Shown here: positions 39,057 through 50,175 of the stretch, one piece after another
How the letters are laid out: each line of letters opens with the position of its first letter
Numbering within the stretch: position 1 is the stretch's first letter
From: Viola odorata
Lineage: Eukaryota; Streptophyta; Magnoliopsida; Malpighiales; Violaceae
Direction: 5' to 3'
NCBI GenBank assembly: GCA_963691705.1
Contig: OY829541.1
Location: 35,166,719 to 35,230,718, forward strand
DNA length: 64,000 nt
Notes under the pieces: model-generated
The model's database searches: none
The model's input: the letters and a program-made list of their open reading frames with translations, nothing else
What the model was told of the DNA's origin: nothing
Translations under genes and position numbers: made by a program

Positions 39057-39640
39057 TGATAAGATTTGAGTCCTTAAGCGATTGTGGGGTCGAGTTCCCT
39101 TAGACGGCGTTGCTGTAATCGCTGCCGAACTTCACCTGCAAGGCGCCGGAGGGGGGGCTCCGGCGTAGACACTCCGATGCTTAAGTCAGTAAGTGTTTTG
39201 AAAATAGCAGCGTTTCTAGTAGTGAATTCTGGCTTACTTGATAATTTTCATTAGAGGTATTTGTAGGCCACTGGAGGCGATAGCTGGACGTAAAGGCGTT
39301 ACCTAGGTGTGACGTCACTTCTGATGACGTCATGGGCGATACCTCACCCTGACGTCATCAGCGATACCTGAGGGGACGTCGAGGTTGATGTCTCCGAGGA
39401 GGGTATCGGGGGCGATACCTATGATCATGTTGGGGACGATAGCCCTATAGGCTCTTGGGATGGGATGATGCCGTGCGTTATGAGACGCGTGAGACCTCCC
39501 CCCGCTGAAGTCGACCATCCCAGTAACCGCTTCAAGGTCCTGTAGCGATAACTTAGATGTTCAGCAAGACTTGTGGATCTCCATCGTCGGCAGGGGTCAG
39601 ATTTACAGAAATGCCCTTAAGATTGCCTTAATAGTTATCA
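39057..39640 (-). repeat. A 3' LTR (584 bp)
   Basis: Plus-strand text runs TGATAAGATT...TAGTTATCA. It is clearly related to the E1/E5 LTRs (CTCCGGCGTAGACACTCCGA, GAAGTCGACCATCC) but diverged. Many GCGATA hexamers occur in U3, and a TATTTGTAGGCC box is at about 39258. Confidence 0.85.
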
Positions 39641-40639
39641 TAAGCCCAACTGAAAACGAGCCCGAGTGTTTACCAAGGGCTGCCACTCCCTGTCCATGTC
39701 TAGAATCTTAGGTGAGGGTTTGTTCTTTCATAAGGCGATATGTTCATAGGATCTCCGAACTTCCTTGTTTCCTTTAGCTCGACACGAATTGGTTTAAATG
39801 ATGGGATAGGGCTCAGATTTGAAGCTTTCCTCCAAGCAAGCAGATTTCGGCCTTCATTTTTGTCTCATGCCCCGTCTTCTGGAGGCGTTAAGAGATCCAC
39901 GGGAGACGCCGCTATCTCATTCGTAATTATTAGGGCATTGCTTTCGCCTAGTGATATTATTCGGCCTGGCCCCTTTGGCAGGACTTAGAAAGTCGCAACC
40001 TTACTCCTGTCGCAGGAGAGCTGCCGACGGGCCACTTGCGATGTCGCCGAGGACTGCAGCCGAGTCATTCCAATCCGTGGCTCGCCTATGTTCCAGTCCA
40101 TCATCCTTTCGAGTGTACTGCAAACACATAGAGGAGATAGGTACTTATGTAGAAATTAGCAAACTTTGTACTTACAGGGATTTTGAGATCACACAGGCCC
40201 TGTCTTTCTTTTCCGCTTAAGGAAACAACGATATTGACGCGGTTTTACGCCATCAGCTGCCTTCGATTAACGTGGCTTTATACCACTAGATACCTGTGAG
40301 GTCGGCGAGGTTTTATGCATCTAGGGCTACCTGCGACATCAACGCGGCTTTACACTGTGGATACCAGTAACCGTATGGCTTTTACGTCATGACTACCCGT
40401 AATATCGTGCCTTTTGGCATTTTTCCATATTCTATCTCGTACCCCTTCGAGCATCTGTATCGCGGATAGTTCACGAACACCGACCTTCGCTTCCACTTTG
40501 GGTCCATCGACCCTCGAGGGTAACGGGACGGCTCGCCTTTGGAGGACCTCCTTTTTCTTTTCCCAGGCCCTTCTCTTGGAGCCTATAAATCGGGGAGCTT
40601 TCTCCACCCACGTTCTCATCATCTTTGGCAACTTGCATT
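39641..40639. other. A region between 3' LTR and gene a
   Basis: Begins TAAGCCCAACTGAAAACGAG, the border motif. No ORF. A degenerate tandem array is at about 40225-40420 (GCGGTTTTACGCCATCAGC, AACGCGGCTTTACAC). The gene a TATA box GCCTATAAATCGGGG is at about 40581-40595. Confidence 0.55.
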
Positions 40640-41017
40640 ATGGATCATTTGACTAAAAATTTTCTCCTTTCCAAGGGCCACTCTTTCAAGAACCTCAATG
40701 ATGGTGACGTTGGGTTCCTGGAGAACATGCTGGTCAAGACTTCTGAGGACATCCTGGAGCTGCAGGGGATGCTGACCCCACTCCATTCCAGGCTGGGAGC
40801 CACGTCTCTGGAGGATTTCAGTCCTTTGGAGAGCGTGTCGAGGTTGGCCACCTCCATCGCTCGGATTCAGGTGGTGATTGCCATGCTGCAGCAGCGCAAG
40901 GATATGCTGGGGTGCTGCTTGAAGGGGATGAGGGTCACCTTTGCTGACCTTACTCTGGTCATGGACTCTCTGAGGGACATTCCCGAAGTACCCGATGACG
41001 CTGGCTCTGACGCCTGA
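40640..41017 (+). CDS. A antisense gene a: conserved helical protein, 125 aa
   Basis: Same length as the E1 and E5 proteins and about 89% identical to E5 by eye, with no indels. The ATG at 40640 (MDHLTKNF) is the conserved start. Many differences from E5 are synonymous third-position changes. The other three genes in this element are broken while this one is open. A TATA box precedes it and AATAAATAAAC (about 41091) follows. Function unknown. Confidence 0.75.
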   Translation: MDHLTKNFLLSKGHSFKNLNDGDVGFLENMLVKTSEDILELQGMLTPLHSRLGATSLEDFSPLESVSRLATSIARIQVVIAMLQQRKDMLGCCLKGMRVTFADLTLVMDSLRDIPEVPDDAGSDA

Positions 41018-41487
41018 TAGCGGTGGCTCCCTTTGAGCCCTTTTTACTTTTCCTCTCGTCATGCCACTGTATTTTTCGGCCATTAGGCCATAATAAATAA
41101 ACTATTTTTATTATGCCGCTTTGCAACTGTTCTTCTTCTTTAATGCGCCCTTTGTCTTTTTTTCCATTGGAGGTATTCTTAGCCCAACTGAAAACGAGCC
41201 CGCTACTGGGCGGTTTCCCCATTAACCGTTCCATATTAATTTGCGCCGCCAACTCCCCGTCCACTAATTGGGCTAATTTTCAGTTTTCCTCGATTTGGGG
41301 GAGATTTCCACAGGCGTGACTTCTAATCTGGATTTGTACTCCAGGCTGTACGCGTGCTGATTCTCAAAAGTCGTGTTGGGAGAGCTCCAGCTCTTTCTCC
41401 CTCTTTTTGCTATTTAAAGGGATCCTCTCCCTCCTTTCTGTTCATTTTCTCATTTTCTTTCCCTCTTGGCCGATCGCCTGTGATCTT
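41018..41487. other. A spacer between genes a and b
   Basis: Non-coding, with a polyadenylation-like AATAAATAAAC, the second copy of the AGCCCAACTGAAAACGAG motif (41177-41203) and a TATA-like CTATTTAAAGGG (about 41410) for gene b. Confidence 0.5.
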
Positions 41488-41703
41488 ATGGCTGACTCTT
41501 ATTTTTTGGATACAGCGGCGCGGGATTCTCCGCCAACTCCTCCGACTTCGCCGGACTCGGACAACCCTCCTCCGTCGCCCCCGTGGTGGCCGTTTGTTCG
41601 TCGGCGGGGACGCAAGAGGTAGAGGAAAAATGTCCCGAAAGTGTCTGCATCGCTCCCCAAGTGTCGTGCTCCTTCTGCCGAAAAGGGGGAAAGAAACTCC
41701 CCC
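41488..41703 (+). pseudogene. A antisense gene b, 5' fragment
   Basis: MADSYFLDTAARDS start and the TPP/PPSPPW block match gene b of E1 and E5. A TAG at about 41620 interrupts the basic stretch (RRGRKR-stop-RKN), where E1 has CGG. E5 is inserted at 41704. The gene continues at 57780. Confidence 0.75.
41699..41703. repeat. Target-site duplication of E5 (left), ccccc
   Basis: CCCCC borders the E5 left LTR and recurs at 57775-57779. The low complexity makes it slightly weaker evidence than the other TSDs, but the split gene b confirms the site. Confidence 0.8.
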
Positions 41704-42240
41704 TGATAAGATCCGAGATCTCTTCGGGTCGGAAAACGGCTGCTGCAGCTAGTCGGAGGGGAAGCGATCGGCGTCAGAGATACCTGCAAAGCGCCGGAGG
41801 GGGACTCCGGCGTAGACACTCCGATGCTTAAGTCAGTTCGAGTTTTTAGAATGGTAGAAGTTCTCCAAGATGATCTCGATCTTACCTTCTGTTTGGAAAG
41901 ATGGGGGTATTTATAGGCCGAAGTTGGCGATACCTGACAGCGATAAGGGCGCAGCGATAAGCATCGTCCGAAGTTATCGCCTCCAGCGATAATGGGTGAG
42001 TCATCGCGGACGATAATCACATAAGGCCTATCAGGAGCGACATCCTCTTAGTTCCTCTAGGATGGGATGACGCCGTGCGCGTAAAGATGCATGAGATCCC
42101 CCCCCGCTGAAGTCGACCATCCTAGGAAACTTCCGCCGGCCCGGGCGATAGGTTGGCTTTTCAGGGAAGCGTATAGAGACTCGTCAAGGATAGATGCCGT
42201 GGCTACAATATTGCCGTCAGGAGCATTCCAATTGTTATCA
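41704..42240 (-). repeat. E5 3' LTR (537 bp)
   Basis: Plus-strand text runs TGATAAGATCC...AATTGTTATCA. GCGATA/TATCGC hexamers are clustered at about 41925-42020. Minus-strand TATA box TATAAATA is at about 41908-41915. Confidence 0.94.
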
Positions 42241-43212
42241 TAAGCCCAACTGAAAACTAGCCCGAGTGTTTACCAAGGGCTATCCATGTCTGACATCTTT
42301 AGATAGGGTTTTGCTCTGTCATGAGGCGATATTTCCATAGAGGGCTTGGGCTTTCTTTATCGTCCAAAGGCTGATCAATCCTAATGCGGAACGAGGGCTT
42401 AGATCCACAACTTTCCACTAATCCGGTCAAGTTCGTTCTTATTTCTTGTCAAAAAGACCCGTCTCCTCGGGACGTTAAGAATTCTACTAGGAGGCCGTCG
42501 GGGCGCTCGCGATTCTGAAGGCATCACTTTTATTCAGCGATACTGGCCCATTTGTCCTTTCAATAGGACTTATGAAGTCTCAGCTTCGTTCGAGTCATAG
42601 AAGGACCGTCGATAGGTCGGTTGCGATATCATCGCGTATATTCAGCCAGGCCGCACCATGGGCTGTCATATATTTTGGGTCTATCGTTCTTCCACGTGTT
42701 CTGCAAAGGCACAGAGGAGATAGAAACATATATAGAAGTTAGCAAACTTTATACTTACAGAGGTTCGAGGTCACACGTGCCCACTTTTTCTTTTACGCTC
42801 GAGAAAACAGCAAGTATCAGCGTGGCTTTATACCATCAGCTACCTTATGGTTATCGCGGCTTCATACCACCAGACGCCTGTGATGTCATCGCGGTTTTAC
42901 GCATCCAGGGCCACCGGCGACATCAACGCGGCCTTACACTGTGGATACCGGTAACCTTATGGTTTTAGCGTTAGGGCTACCAGTGATATCGTGCCTCTCA
43001 ACATTTTTCAGATTCTGCTTTGTACTCCTTCCGGTATCTGTATCGTGAACGTCACCCGTCCCTTTCATTTACGCTTATCAATCCTCGAGGTTATCGGGGC
43101 GGCTCGTCTTTTGAGGACCTCAGTCTCTTTTCCCAAGGCCTCTCTTCACTGGAGCCTATAAATCGGAGAGCTTTCTCCTCCCACGTTCTCCTCGTCTTTA
43201 TCATCTAGCATC
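42241..43212. other. E5 region between 3' LTR and gene a
   Basis: Starts with the border motif TAAGCCCAACTGAAAAC. Degenerate tandem array at about 42795-42990. TATA box GCCTATAAATCGG at about 43154-43166. No ORF supported. Confidence 0.55.
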
Positions 43213-43590
43213 ATGGATAATTTGACTAAGAATTTTCTTCTCTCCAAGGGTCACTCACTCAGGAACCTCAATGACGGCGACGTCGGTTTCCTGGAGAACA
43301 TGCTGGTCAAGACTTCTGAGGATATTCTGGAGCTGCAAGGGATGCTGACTCCGCTTTATTCCCGGCTAGGGGCCATTTCCCTGGAGGACTTCAGTCCTTT
43401 GGAGAGCGTATCAAAGCTGTCCGCCTCCATCGCTCGGATTCAGGTGGTGATTGCCATGCTGCAGCAGCGTAAGGACATGCTGGGGTGCTGCCTGAAGGGG
43501 ATGAGAGCTACTTCCCATGATCTTATCCTGGTCATGGATTCCTTGAGGGACCTTCCTGAGGTGCCCGAGGATGCTGGCTCTGACGCCTGA
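43213..43590 (+). CDS. E5 antisense gene a: conserved helical protein, 125 aa
   Basis: Starts MDNLTKNFLLSKGHS and ends DAGSDA. Differs from E1 at very few positions. A TATA box lies about 50 bp upstream, and AATAAATAAAG (about 43664) provides a polyadenylation signal. Helical with leucine-rich spacing; no known family. Confidence 0.75.
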   Translation: MDNLTKNFLLSKGHSLRNLNDGDVGFLENMLVKTSEDILELQGMLTPLYSRLGAISLEDFSPLESVSKLSASIARIQVVIAMLQQRKDMLGCCLKGMRATSHDLILVMDSLRDLPEVPEDAGSDA

Positions 43591-44063
43591 TAGTGATGGC
43601 TCCCTTTGGGCCTTTTCTCTTTTCCCCTTATCTTGTCAATGTATCTTCCGGTCACTAGGCCGTAATAAATAAAGTATTTTCCTCATTTCCTTTCGCAACT
43701 GTTCTTCTTTACTGCGCTCTTTGTCGTTTTCCAAGAGGATATTCTTAGCCCAACTGAAAACAGTCTTGCTATTGGGCGGTTTTTCTGTCGATCGTTCTGC
43801 CTTAACTCCGCGCCATCCTCGTTATAACAACTGATTGTCAGAGATTATAATTATTCTTGACTTGCGCGAGATTTCAACAGGCGTGACTGCAAATCTATAT
43901 TTGCATTCCAGACTGTATATGTGTCAATCTTCAAGAGTTGGGTTGGAGGATCGAAGAGTCTCTTTTCTTCTTTTCCCGGCTATTTAATGAGGCTTTTCCT
44001 CCTTCACTCTTATCCATTTCTTTCTCCTTCGCTTTTCTTCGTTATAAGTCCTCTGCAAGTCTC
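43591..44063. other. E5 spacer between genes a and b
   Basis: Holds the gene a polyadenylation signal, the second copy of TTAGCCCAACTGAAAAC (about 43745-43762) and a TATA-like CTATTTAATGAGG (about 43980) for gene b. Confidence 0.5.
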
Positions 44064-44522
44064 ATGGCTGATTCTTATTTGCTAGGTACGGCTTCGGGGA
44101 ATTCACCGCCAACTCCTCCGACCACCCCTGACACAGATAATCCTCCCCCATCGCCTCCTTGGAGGCCGGTTGTCCGCCGGCGATGTCGCAAGAGGCGGAG
44201 GAAGGAAGTTGAACGAAGAAGGAAGGAGGCTGCCCAGGCCTCTAAGTCATTTTTTGACTCTCTGGCTTTTCTGGCTAGGGGGGAGAAAAAACCGTCTCCC
44301 CCTCCGCAGGAATCACCTCCGTGGGCTCCCTCTGCTTGCTCGGCCGCCGGGGCAGTATCGCTAAGCGTTAAGGAGGAGTTACCCAAGTTGACTTCTGCCG
44401 CTGGAAAGGGGGTCGGTGAGTCTTCTCCCCCTGCTATTGTGGATTCACCATTCTGGGGTGGCGATAACAAAGAGGACGTAGTCTATTGCTACGGCGTTAC
44501 TTGGTCCGACAGTGATGAGTAG
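44064..44522 (+). CDS. E5 antisense gene b: Pro-rich/basic/acidic protein, 152 aa
   Basis: MADSYLLGTASGNSPPTPP start, basic patch RKRRRKEVERRRKEA, acidic end VVYCYGVTWSDSDE. Same length as in E1, with the middle third the most variable. An AATAATGAATG signal follows the stop at about 44567. Function unknown; the basic patch suggests nuclear targeting or nucleic-acid binding. Confidence 0.65.
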   Translation: MADSYLLGTASGNSPPTPPTTPDTDNPPPSPPWRPVVRRRCRKRRRKEVERRRKEAAQASKSFFDSLAFLARGEKKPSPPPQESPPWAPSACSAAGAVSLSVKEELPKLTSAAGKGVGESSPPAIVDSPFWGGDNKEDVVYCYGVTWSDSDE

Positions 44523-44987
44523 GGCCTTACTCCTTCTTTTTGTAGATGCCGTATGGCCTTTCTCATAATAATGAATGATGGTTTTACTTCCTTTTCGCTC
44601 TTCATCGCTTACTTATTATTTCTTTCTGAGCGTTCCGGGTTGACGCGGATGCGTCCCTTTCGCTACGGGTAACTGCCTTCAACTTTTAATCGGTAACTGT
44701 CTTATTCCAGAAGACACAAACGACTATCCACGTGTCTTTTTCAGTTCTGTACGTGTTTCCTCTTTACAGGTTGTCTCTTCTTCAGGCTTTCCTTTAAAAG
44801 GAAATCATCTCTCTCTTTTACTGCTTCTGCGAATATTTTGAGTTTTTGCACATTTTCTCTCTTCTGCACTTCTTTTCTTCGAGAGGTTTTTCCGCGACCG
44901 CTCACTGGTGTCAGCGACCGGTTTATTGGCTTTTTGCTCCAGGTATTTACTCCTTCTACCGCCGTAGATTTACTTTTACTGTCCCTT
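44523..44987. promoter_or_regulatory. E5 gene c promoter and leader
   Basis: Contains TTTCCTTTTAAAAGGAAA (about 44788-44805), the counterpart of the E1 box near 18165, and a leader with CTCCAG/GTATTTAC at about 44937-44949. No ORF. Confidence 0.5.
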
Positions 44988-47230
44988 ATGTCTTCAACTG
45001 CTGAAAACCCCATAGATCCCGAAGCTAGGCGAACTCGCAGCATATTCAATTGTAATGAGGTTTTGAGGGTTGAATTAGAGGAGAGTGGTATTACTTTTCC
45101 CACGGGCTATCGCCCTTTTGTCTCTTTGAAGGACACTCGGCTGCCTGACGCCATGTGGGGAACATTCCGGTTAGTTTATTTCAAGATGTTTACTTACGGA
45201 TTCCGTTTCCCACTCCATACTTCTCTGTTGAAACTGCTAGATCATTACGACCTTAATCCCGTCCAGATTACTCCACCTTCTTGGTGTGGTATTTACGCTT
45301 TCCTTCGTTCGTGCGAGATGAAGCGTATATTTGCTCCGTCGCTTGATCTATTCCGCACATTCTTTGTCTTGAGTTGTCGCGACTGCCTGGTAGATATTAC
45401 CCCCAGATGGGATGATGTCGTTGTGCAACTGTTCTGGCGGAACTTTCAAGGTTTTGAGGAACACGTAGATGACTGGAAGTCTGGCTTTTTCACCCTCCGT
45501 TTGCCGTCACGGCTCTGGCGCGGGGGTTTCAATCGAAAAATCAGTAGTGGCGTTTGGAAAAGACCGGAAGCGCTGTCAAGCCAGGATGTTTCCAACGTTA
45601 GCGCCTTGTTAGAAATAGAAGGGTCTTTCCGTATCCGGGAGTTTGCTCGGTTCAGGCCCTTGTCAGAGTGCGTTGTGGGTGAGTTTCCTCTTTCTTCTTT
45701 ATCGCTTCACTCTTCTTAATTTGCTAATATGTTTTGTTGGCAGGTAACGCTGAGAGTAGTTCTTCTGGGGAAGGTGACGCCCCTTTGAACGTAACACCTC
45801 TCCAGTCGCTGCCTCCTTCTCCTCCGCCTAAAAACTCCCGCCGCCCACCTATTCCGCCTAGAAGGGGAAGGACTAAAACCGTCACAACTCGCAGAGCCTC
45901 CACTCGACCTTCTTGTTTCCTTGAAAGTTGGCTTCCTTCCCGTGGCAAGAGGGTAGCTCAAGGCGATCCTGTGTTTGAGAAAATCGACAGCGATAGCGAG
46001 AGCATGGATACTGGTCCTGAATTACGTCACGCTACTATTGCCCAAAGGATGAAACTTAGGTCGAGGAGGGATGATGACACGGCGGAATCGGCTGAGGACA
46101 ATAGCGAAGAAATTGCAGAAGAGACGGAGCGTCTCGTAAAGAAGGTTCGCACAGAGAAAACTAAACCCCTAGTTCCCCCTTTGAAGGGAGTTAACGCGGC
46201 CCCTTCCGAGAATATTAACGCTTCTCATGCCGCGAGGACTTCGCAAGTGGTGAAAAATATCAAAGCTATCAGGGTGCCTTCCACCGTTTCTATCGAGAAC
46301 AATGAGACCTCGGTAGCCGCGACCTCTCCTTTGTCGTCGGGCCATCCTGCTTCCCCGATAGGTTCTTTTATCCCAGAGACAACCCCACCAGTTTCGAGTT
46401 TAAGCGTTCCTCCTGAATTTCTCCCACGGAAGCCTCCTCTTTTGTTTCTGTCTTCAATTTCGGGCGTTGGTTATTGCGCAAAAAATTGTTCCCCTCCTTA
46501 CATTGCCAACCTTTCTCCTCAGGGGTCCCAGGGCCCTACTGGATATCAGCTGGATTTGTCCTCTTTCGGCACTGATGGGCTTCGTGCCTTAGGAATATCG
46601 GATCCGTTATCGCGAGAAGAGCCCGTGGGTCCCATAGTGGGACAGATGTTTACTTCTTCCAAGGACAGGGAAGAGTTTTTACAGCATGCTCCCGAGACAC
46701 GACAGTCACACCTTATGAACGACATGCTGGCCAGCTTTCGGAAATTTCATTACTTTCTTGAAGGCCAGCGTAACAAAACTCGACCCTGTTCGGATTTGCA
46801 GGAACAATTAGACGCGGCTTTGGCGAAGGCGAAGGAGCTATCGCAGTTGCAAGAACGAACTCGGGCAGAGTTGGAGGATTGTCGCGGTGAACTTTCTCGG
46901 GAGAAGTCGAAGGGGAAGGCGAGAGCAGAGCTAATGGAGGCGGAACTGGTGGTGGCTGATAAAAAGAATGTCTTCCTTCGCGAAGAGTTGTCATCTCGCG
47001 ATGCCGATTTGGCCAAAGTTCCTTCGAGGATAGCCTGGTGGAAGAATAAGACCATCGAGGTTTGTATCGCAGGGTTTAAGGATCTCCATGTCCGAGGCGC
47101 TGTCGATCTATCCATGCTGGCCAATTACGCCTCTCAAAAAATTAAAGATCTTAGTGAAGGCGAAAGGAGTTTTCCTCCTTCCGGGGAAAAGCAAGGGAAC
47201 GATGACGGCGAGGCATGCGATGACTCTTAA
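44988..47230 (+). CDS. E5 antisense gene c: Transposase_28-like plus coiled coil (2 exons)
   Basis: Exons 44988-45678 and 45744-47230 (691 + 1487 nt, 725 residues); intron 45679-45743 with GTGAG and TTGGCAG ends, phase preserved. MSSTAENPIDPEARR start. The N-terminal domain has YGFRFPLHTSLLKLL and LNPVQITPPSWCGIYAFL, paralogous to gene d. The middle is Pro/Ser-rich with an acidic DSDSESMD run and RMKLRSRR basic patch. Heptad-like KAKELSQLQERTRAELEDC begins the coiled coil, followed by the conserved PSRIAWWKNKT block. Exon lengths are identical in E1, which argues for functional constraint on splicing. Confidence 0.82.
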
Positions 47231-47847
47231 TTGATCCATTGAAAAACATTGCTATTTGTTTTCCATGTCTTGTAATAACGTCCTATCGCGAGGCGATATC
47301 GGTACTTTGCTCTTTGGGCGATATCTTGTTTTATTTCGCTCTCTTGCTGTCTTTGAGAACTGTTCTTTTATTCAACGCCGATTTGCCTTATTTCCTTTCT
47401 TGTGATATCGCTTTTGCTTTTTATCAAAAGTCGCATCTACTTTTTAGAGCATTTAATGCTCGCGACCCTTCCGTCGATGCGCGGGAAAAATCATGATGGT
47501 GCCGACACACGTGTTCGTTTCTTCTGCCGCTTCACCTTAGCGTGTTTAGAAATTTTAACCAGATCGAAGCGTTTGCCGCGCTTCTTCTAGAGTCGTACTC
47601 ATTGCTTGAGTCTTATCCCTCATGCCGCTTCGACACAACGACTGAAGCATCCGTCGTTTCCTTTTAATTACTAGGGTTATAAACCCTCTTTATTTCTTCC
47701 CTTTTCTTTTTCACTCCACTTTTTCATATTATCTCTCAGCCGTCTTGTCCTTCTCACCTCCATTCAAGGCTTTCGAAGTTCTTTCCTTCCAAAGGTACTT
47801 CCCTTCCTTTCCCTCGTCTTCTTCATTTCTATTTCCTTAGTCCTGCC
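47231..47847. promoter_or_regulatory. E5 spacer between genes c and d
   Basis: Non-coding. TATA-like GGTTATAAACCC at about 47681-47692. AAAG/GTACTTCCC (about 47790-47801) and TTCCTTAG (about 47833-47840) could bound a short 5'-UTR intron just before the gene d ATG. Several TATCGC hexamers at 47285-47330. Confidence 0.5.
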
Positions 47848-50175
47848 ATGGCAAAGACTCGCCGTTCTGAGTCGAAATCCATCGATGAGAAGAAAATGGA
47901 TACCACGGTCAGTGTTATTACCACGGAGGCCATTCTCCGGGAGCATTTGGCTACTCATGGCGCCGTTATTCCTGACGGTTACCAAGCTGTTGTTGCCCCT
48001 GGGTCGGTTCGTTTAAACAGCGTTCTGACCGGCAATCAAAGGGTGTTATATGCCCAGATGTTTCGCTACGGTTTCCAGTTCCCTATCGATTCTTTCGTCG
48101 AGGGTTTGCTTATTACTGGCAATTTCAATCCTGCCCAGTTAGCCCCAAATGCATATTGCTGTGTTTATGCTTTCTTGGAACTCTGTAGATATAAGGGGAT
48201 CACTTCCCCTTCTCTTTTGTTGCTTAGATCCCTTTTTAAATTGATGAAGTGCCGGGGTGTGATAACCATATCGCCTCGCTTTGACGATGATTCTCTCAAG
48301 TCTTTTACTTGGAAGTTGCTCCATATTGAGTCTTCTGTTGAGGCTTGGAAAAAGGAGTTCTTTCTGATAAATTTCCCTGACGCTCCTGGTCCCGAGTGGC
48401 GTTCTGGGTTCAACCAGGACGTCCAAGATGGCGTTTGGAGTCGACCAGGGACACTTCCCGCTCATGAACAAGGATGGTTAAACACCTTACTCCAACTGGA
48501 GATCAGCGTTCATATTCGACTCACGGCCTGCAGAATGGCCATTCAGGAGTGCGTTAGACGTGAGTATCGCGCTACCTTTCCCTTTCATCGCTGATACTAA
48601 CGCTGACATTATTTTGTGATTTTGCAGCGACGGATCCTGACTATAAACCCGAAAGCGTAAGAAGACGCTTAAGGAGAGCTCGTAATAGAGAGGAAAAGGA
48701 AAAACTCGATTCAGAGGCCACTGATAATCCTTCTGAGCTTCCGGCTACTTCCGCGAATCTCGCTCAAGTATCCTCCTCCTCAGTTGGCGAAGGGAGTACT
48801 GACATCCCTGAAGGTGTTCCCCTCGTGACCGTTGCTGCTCCCTCGTCTTCTCAGGCTCCTAAGGCCATTGCCAGAGGAAAAAAGAAGAAAAGAACACGGA
48901 GTATCGCCACTCTTACTCCTTCTCCCGACGCTGCGGGTTCTTCTGAAGCACTGTCTTCTCTCAACACCGCTACCGTAAGCGTGTTTTTTCTTTCTCAATA
49001 TCTGTCGTCATTTGATCTATTTTTCTTTTCTCAATTTGTACTCCTTGCAGGAGGCCGTTATAGTTACTGCGTCCGCTCCTTCAGGCGATATGAATCTCAC
49101 TTATGTGCTGAGGGGTTCTGCGAAGAGGGCCCGGATAGAAGGCGAGGATGAGAACATACCCTCCTCTAACATCGCGGGGGAAGGTGGTTCCGTTAACGTT
49201 CCTGATTCCGCAGTGGTTCCTCCAGGTAGACATTCCGTGGAAGATTTGGGGAACTTAGGCGGTGCGGACCCCTTTGGTGCTTCGCCCAGTTCCTTTGGCG
49301 GGCCTGTGCATCATTTTTCTTCTTCTTATCAAGACGTCTTTCACGACCTTTCGGGCTATCAGCCTCATGGTGCCTTCCTGCCCCCGGGCAGTTCTTCTTC
49401 ACAGGTTCGCGCCCCTGGTCCTCTGGCTTTCGTTCCCTCTAGCGTTCCTTGGCGGCAACGCTATAATGAAGCCGGAACCTCTTTCAATTTTGCGGCGGAT
49501 CTTTGTCCATTAAACGGGCTCGGCGAAGTGACCCATCAGGTTGAGTTGTTCGACTTCCGTACCCGTGGTTTGGCAGCCATCGGGGGCGATGGTTCAGATG
49601 AGGTTTCTGCTCTGCTGGCCTCTCAAATTCTGGCCTCATCTGCAGAACGGGAAGCTTTCCTTTCCCAGGCGGAAGATGACCAAGTGAACTCCGTCCGTGC
49701 TGGCCTTTTCTCCAATATGATGAAATTTCACTATTGGGCGGAGGATATGAAGCATCGGGCTGTTTCCCTTCGTTCTGTTTCGGCGGAGCTGTCCAAGGAG
49801 CAAGAGGAAAAGAAAAAGGTGTTGGCAGATCGCTCCAAGATACTGCTAGCTCACCATGATTTACAGAAACAGCACTCCGCCCTGGAAACAGCTTTGTTAG
49901 AGGAACAAGCCAAAGTGACTGCTTTGGAGAATGAGAAGTCCTTTTTAGAAAAGGAAAAGGCAGCTTTGGCGGAAGAGTCAGCCGATATGGGCTGGTGGCA
50001 TGCTGAAGAGACCACCCGTGTTCTGGTTAAGTGCTTCGAAGAAATTCACAGGGTGGATGCGTACAAGGGCGAAGATGTCGCGAAAGCCTTTCTACAGAGT
50101 TCTGCCCATATTAACGAGGCAGGCTATCGCCAGTCCAAGGCAGCGGGCTGGAAACGACAAGTCCCCGAGAGCTGA
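47848..50175 (+). CDS. E5 antisense gene d: Transposase_28-like plus coiled coil (3 exons)
   Basis: Exons 47848-48559, 48628-48974 and 49051-50175 (727 residues); introns 48560-48627 (GTGAGT...TTGCAG) and 48975-49050 (GTAAGC...TTGCAG). Exon 1 and 2 lengths are identical in E1. Exon 1 is the Transposase_28-like domain, exon 2 a basic/Ser-rich linker with GKKKKRTRS, and exon 3 starts EAVIVTASAPSGDMNL and ends in a coiled coil (about residues 580-690) with WWHAEETTRVLVKCFEEIH. The gene converges on gag-pol. Function unknown. Confidence 0.8.
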
